Positions 60,337 through 64,000 of a stretch of 64,000 nucleotides of DNA are shown here, piece after piece. Origin of the DNA: Combretum micranthum. Its lineage: Eukaryota; Streptophyta; Magnoliopsida; Myrtales; Combretaceae. Every line of letters begins with the position of its first letter. Position 1 is the first letter of the stretch. Both the position numbers and the translations under genes were made by a program. Location: contig JAMXBD010001404.1 of assembly GCA_024138025.1 (NCBI GenBank), positions 248,001-312,000 of the forward strand. Reading direction: 5' to 3'. Below the pieces are notes generated by a model. The model saw only the letters and a list, made by a program, of their open reading frames with translations, searched no databases and was not told the DNA's origin.

Positions 60337-61680
60337 TGATAAATATCCTAAGACCCTTATTTTTGGTGCATTATCGAGCATATTTCATATGTTATTTAAT
60401 TGATTTATTGAAGAAAAGGATTTTTATTGAACTAATTTTGTGTTTCATGGACAATCATGGAACAATTTGGCTTTTCAAAGGATTATTAATGAAAGAAGCC
60501 AAGATTTTGCGGAGCTTTGGAGCCTTTGTTGAAGTTGCTAGACATACACTAGTATTTTTACACTACTAGTGTACTTTTGGAGGAGAAAAATCGAAGAAAA
60601 AGTCGAAGTTCCAGGGTACACGACCCCCCATACACCAGTTGTGTACAATAGGATGTATACATGTGCCAAAAAAGGAAAAGCATGCGAAGTTAATGAGTAC
60701 ACTACCCCGATGTACACGGGTCGTGTAGAGGTCGTGTACACATTAATATATATATATTCGCGCCCTGAGCTGAAAGAACAGATTTCATTCACTTGTCTTA
60801 CCACCCAAAAACCCTAAAACGTACTTTAGACAGAGTTTTGAAGAGGAATTCGTGCTACAACTTGAAGATCCACAACAATCACTTCTACGGGTTTCATCAT
60901 GATCTTTCCTATTTCTTCTATTGTATTTATTTTTGTTGTTAATCTCTTCATGGAAGAGTAGTTGTGTATGCCTTAGGTTTTGAGAAACCCTAGCCTTCAT
61001 GTATTGACTTGATTATTAATTGAATGAAGTTTGATTTTGAGTTTGCTTCATGTTTTATATTCTTGTTTGTGATGATTTTAGGCCAAGATTATTACAAACT
61101 TGATTCTTGTTAATTCGAAAGAAGATTTCAATTAATGGGTTTGATCTCTCATGGGCAAAGAAGTTGACTAATCCACCTAGAAATAGGGTTTTTCCAACTT
61201 TCTATCATTTAAGATTCATAATCTTCATGCTATTCTAATTTGATAATTGTGAAGGAAGAAATTCCCACTTTTACAATCAGGGTTAGGGGTTAATTGACTT
61301 GAAGAGAGTAATTAATCTATTTGAAAAACCCGATAGTTCAAGATCAAGTTCCGTTCAATTAAATCTATCTTTAAAGATGAAGGAGGCAGGGTTAACCAAA
61401 ACTAAAGGCATTGTTTGTGAATCGATTATCTTGAGGAAATTGTGCTTATTTTTTATCTAAGGTTTTTGGGCTTGCTTTTAATTAGAATTAATAGAAAGTT
61501 AGTATTAATCTCTCAATTGATTAGGCTAGATAATGGTTAACGGGTTATTACTAGTAGCTGCACATAGATTCCTAAGACGATATCCGAGTTAATTTCTATA
61601 TTACACGATAGGTGCACTGCCTTGTGTGGATCTAGAATTAACAAGATTATAAATTTAAAACTTAAAGATCCTACACATCA
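60337..61680. mobile_element. solo LTR, family D copy 2
   Basis: The 1344-bp unit starts TGATAAATATCC and ends CTACACATCA. It is flanked by exact 5-bp duplications AATAT (60332-60336 and 61681-61685). It is the reverse complement relative of 6139-7697: the GTGCACCTATCG block, CATTATCTAGCCTA and both termini correspond. There is no coding domain, consistent with a solo LTR. Confidence 0.87.
60616..60739. repeat. GTACACGACC inverted-repeat cluster in family D copy 2
   Basis: GTACACGACC (60616-60625) and GGTCGTGTAC (60730-60739) are exact inverted repeats. Between them are GTACACTACCCC and CACGGGTCGTGTA. Confidence 0.88.
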
Positions 61681-62357
61681 AATATGTATTAATGCTGGAG
61701 CTTTGTTTATCTTTTATATCTTTTGTTTAAGGCTTGTCATTAGCCTTTGTTTGTAATATATATACTTAGTTATGTATATTTATCTCTTATGATTGTGATG
61801 ATAATGATGTCTGTTTTTCTTAAAAGTTTTAAAAAATCTATAGTTCTCAAATTCGTTCTTATAAAGAATTTAGATAAATAATTCTTCAAACACTTCTTTT
61901 AGGACAATCTCACATATAATACTGCAGGTTATATGTGATTGGGAACTCGTATTCATCTATTTTATATAAGTGTTGAGCTTGGGTCCTTACATTAATATAT
62001 CATATCTCTTATTATAAAGCAAACACTACCACTAATTAGACTCCATAATAACGTCTTATTTTATAAAATATTTTCAAATATTTTTTAATTGTTCCCTCTT
62101 ATGAATTTCAGGACTTTAACTACCGCTTTCTCAAAGTTAACTCTGTTTCTCAAATCTAGAAAACTACCTTCGTTTATCTTTTTCCTCCTTTTCGACCTTC
62201 CTTCAGGAGTTTGTCTTCACAAAACCGTTTTCCAACCTCTTGTTATAGTAAATACTACCATTACATGAGTTAATACTTATTTCTTTAACTATCAAATCAC
62301 ATTAATTAGTCATGTTTAATTTTGGTAACTGCCTGAGCATCTTCTAACTTTTGATAT

Positions 62358-62991
62358 TGTAGAGGGCTAATATGATTATATAATGAATATTTGGATTTGA
62401 CTCTTGGGCTAAGTGACAGGGCCTGAAGGATTCAATTCATATTATGGGATGACTTATGAGAGATTTGGGCATGATGGGCTTGGAGTAAGGATCGTTAGAC
62501 CGGCCTATCCGCTCTTAACCTTTCTCAAAAAACCTCATGCACTTAAAAAAGACTCTCATGGGCTTAAACTCAATATAAGCCTATGGAAGGATCCATTAGC
62601 AGAAGGACTTATCTGAGCCGTGACACACATTGCGATCTAATGGATGCTGTCAATAGCCAAACTTTATAAATACTTTAGGAGTTTCATCATTAAATAAACT
62701 GGAGACATCCAGATAAACATCGTGCTGTTAGAGTATAATCACAGAGATCCAATAAGAATCAAAACAAAGAACGTACTACCTCTCTCCAAGAACTATGGGG
62801 TTAATGCTGTACAGCTCCTCCACTTGTCACGCATGCGTTTGAACTATCTAAGATTGCTTACTCCTCCTCCTTGTCATCTCTCCATAAGTCATCCTTACGT
62901 GTCGTTGCCAAATCACTCCTCTGAAGACACGTGTAGCACAAGCTAAACGCTGCATGCATGTGATCATTGCAATCGGATCCATTGCACAACA
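62358..62991. mobile_element. solo LTR, family E
   Basis: The 634-bp unit starts TGTAGAGGGC and ends TTGCACAACA. Exact 5-bp duplications GATAT flank it (62353-62357 and 62992-62996). The interrupted Helitron sequence GATATTTATAAC resumes exactly. A TATA box TATAAATAC at 62665-62673 suits an LTR promoter on the plus strand. There is no coding domain. Superfamily not determined. Confidence 0.88.
62665..62673 (+). promoter_or_regulatory. TATA box in solo LTR E
   Basis: TATAAATAC lies in the middle of the LTR, the usual U3/R position. It suggests that the element reads on the plus strand. Confidence 0.4.
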
Positions 62992-63665
62992 GATATTTAT
63001 AACATCAAAAGTAAATTAAACACATTTCCTTGTGTTTATTAATCCTATTTTGCAAGCAAGTTTGGAAGCTATCTAATGGGTAATGAAGGTTGAAGATGAC
63101 ATAGTATATTAGATCAAAGATTTTCTGTTTAATTGACTTGGTATGTAAAATCCCAATTTGTTGGGGAAAAAAACAGTGCAAAAAGAAAATTCTTCAATCC
63201 AATGTATATTTGTCTTTTAAGAAATGCCATTGTTGATTACAATTTGGCTTATATTTTAATTGCTTGAGAGAGGAAATTCAATTTTATTGATATAATTTTA
63301 AGAGGATTTTCTATATGGAATTTTCTTTCCATTACTTTTAATTATTCTCTATATTATTTTGTGATTGAATTGTTATCAATCAAAGATTGTTGATCACAAT
63401 TTGGCTTATATTTTAATTGGTGAAGAGAGGAAATTCAATTTTATTGATATGATTTTAGGAGGATTATCTATTATTGTTATCATCAAGTTCTATGTGTGGT
63501 TTTCCTTCCATACTTTCAATTACTTTTCTATATTATTTTGTGGTTGAAATATTATCAATCAAAGATCATAATCTTTCAAATTTATTCATATCTAAGTAAT
63601 AAAATTATACTTGATATCAATCTTCTCATATGTAAATTATAGACGATTAATTTTTTCCTAGAATC

Positions 63666-64000
63666 AAACTACTTTTTAGAAAAATCTTACCAAATTCAAT
63701 TATGGTTAGAAGATACTTCATGAGTGTTGCTTATGAAATACATTACATTACACTCACAATACATCCTTAAAAATTAATTACTTGAAAAATAATGTCGCTA
63801 TATAGGGAAAAAAAAAAGCAAAAGAACCATTGTCATAAAAATTCACTATTTTTCTCATGGTAAAAACAAATTGGTCTTTTTTATGGATACATTTCATATG
63901 GCAAGCCTACTAATGCTTCACTATGGCAACTCGAGGAACACCAAGTCATTCACCATCACTTTTCAATTGAGTAATTATAATTCAATTCACCAAGCCCTAC
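63666..64000. other. right edge, no feature recognised
   Basis: AT-rich sequence after the last Helitron-like unit. No open frame or repeat could be assigned. Confidence 0.5.

Larger units (their letters stand above)
57409..61991. mobile_element. family A LTR copy A4, inverted, truncated and carrying two insertions
   Basis: Read on the minus strand it starts TGTAAGGACCC at 61991 and follows the family A order: CACATATAACC block, AAGCCTTA, ACCATCAAGAAAATCTTC, the GCCCAGTACA block, and GTCATTGCATCATGA hairpins. The last ~0.4 kb found in A1-A3 is missing at the left end, and no target duplication is present. A hAT element (59404-60229) and a family D solo LTR (60337-61680) interrupt it. Its GC-rich cluster is replaced by a GTACAC-type cluster (58117-58205). 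Confidence 0.78.
61992..63665 (-). repeat. Helitron-like unit, last copy, with a nested solo LTR
   Basis: It resumes at TTAATATATCATATCTC, an earlier point in the unit than where 57408 stopped. It runs through the TTGGATGCTATC, TTGGCTTATATTTTAATTG and TATTGTTATCATCAAG blocks to the end-like AAATTATAGACGATTAA near 63650. The solo LTR at 62358-62991 interrupts it. Confidence 0.78.

Overview
This window is plant nuclear DNA, almost certainly from a eudicot. It is AT-rich and intron-containing, and it is dominated by nested transposable elements: Ty1/copia, Ty3/gypsy chromovirus, hAT, Helitron and long solo LTRs. Two recognisable host genes are present, both on the minus strand and both damaged. 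One is a SYP81-type Qa-SNARE (9867-13130, seven exons). The other is a ProT-type proline/betaine/GABA transporter (35792-38970, seven exons). No RNA genes, CRISPR arrays or prokaryotic features were seen.

Layout. 1-5359: 3' part of a SIRE-like copia element running off the left edge (decayed pol, an extra ORF, 3' LTR). 6139-7697: solo LTR of family D. 7960-8730: a degenerate ~160-bp tandem repeat. 9867-13130: SYP81 homologue. 13812-16539: solo LTR of family A, just upstream of SYP81. 18918-28216: complete but frameshifted minus-strand copia element with 5-bp target duplication AGCGA, carrying a second family A solo LTR (23930-26734) in its leader. 29431-32143: third family A LTR. 35792-38970: ProT homologue. 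39372-46825: head-to-tail array of ~1.45-kb Helitron-like units, interrupted by a long LTR-like element C (46826-56859) that itself contains a 5.7-kb chromovirus (49181-54903). The Helitron sequence resumes at 56860. It is broken by a rearranged, inverted family A copy (57409-61991), which holds a perfect hAT insertion (59404-60229, TSD GACTGATT) and a second family D solo LTR (60337-61680, TSD AATAT). The last Helitron unit holds a 634-bp solo LTR (62358-62991, TSD GATAT).

The most unusual signal is inside the solo LTRs. Families A and D, and to a lesser degree C, carry clusters of short, near-perfect hairpins. In family A a run of four mini-hairpins keeps the same central hexamer TGCATC (TACATC in one case) while the stems differ and remain complementary. 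A second family A cluster is built from CGCCGGCGGCG palindromes whose outer pairs swap in a compensatory way. In the inverted family A copy the second cluster has a different motif (GTACAC/GTGTAC type), and that motif also appears in the unrelated family D LTR nested in the same copy. The other family D copy uses a third motif (ATCACCAC/GTGGTGAT). This looks like structure conserved while sequence turns over, or like interchangeable hairpin cassettes. All of this was read by eye, with no alignment or folding software.

Most of the sequence makes no intact protein. Short runs of open frame inside elements are remnants, and the many single-base frameshifts could be true decay or, for some, assembly error.
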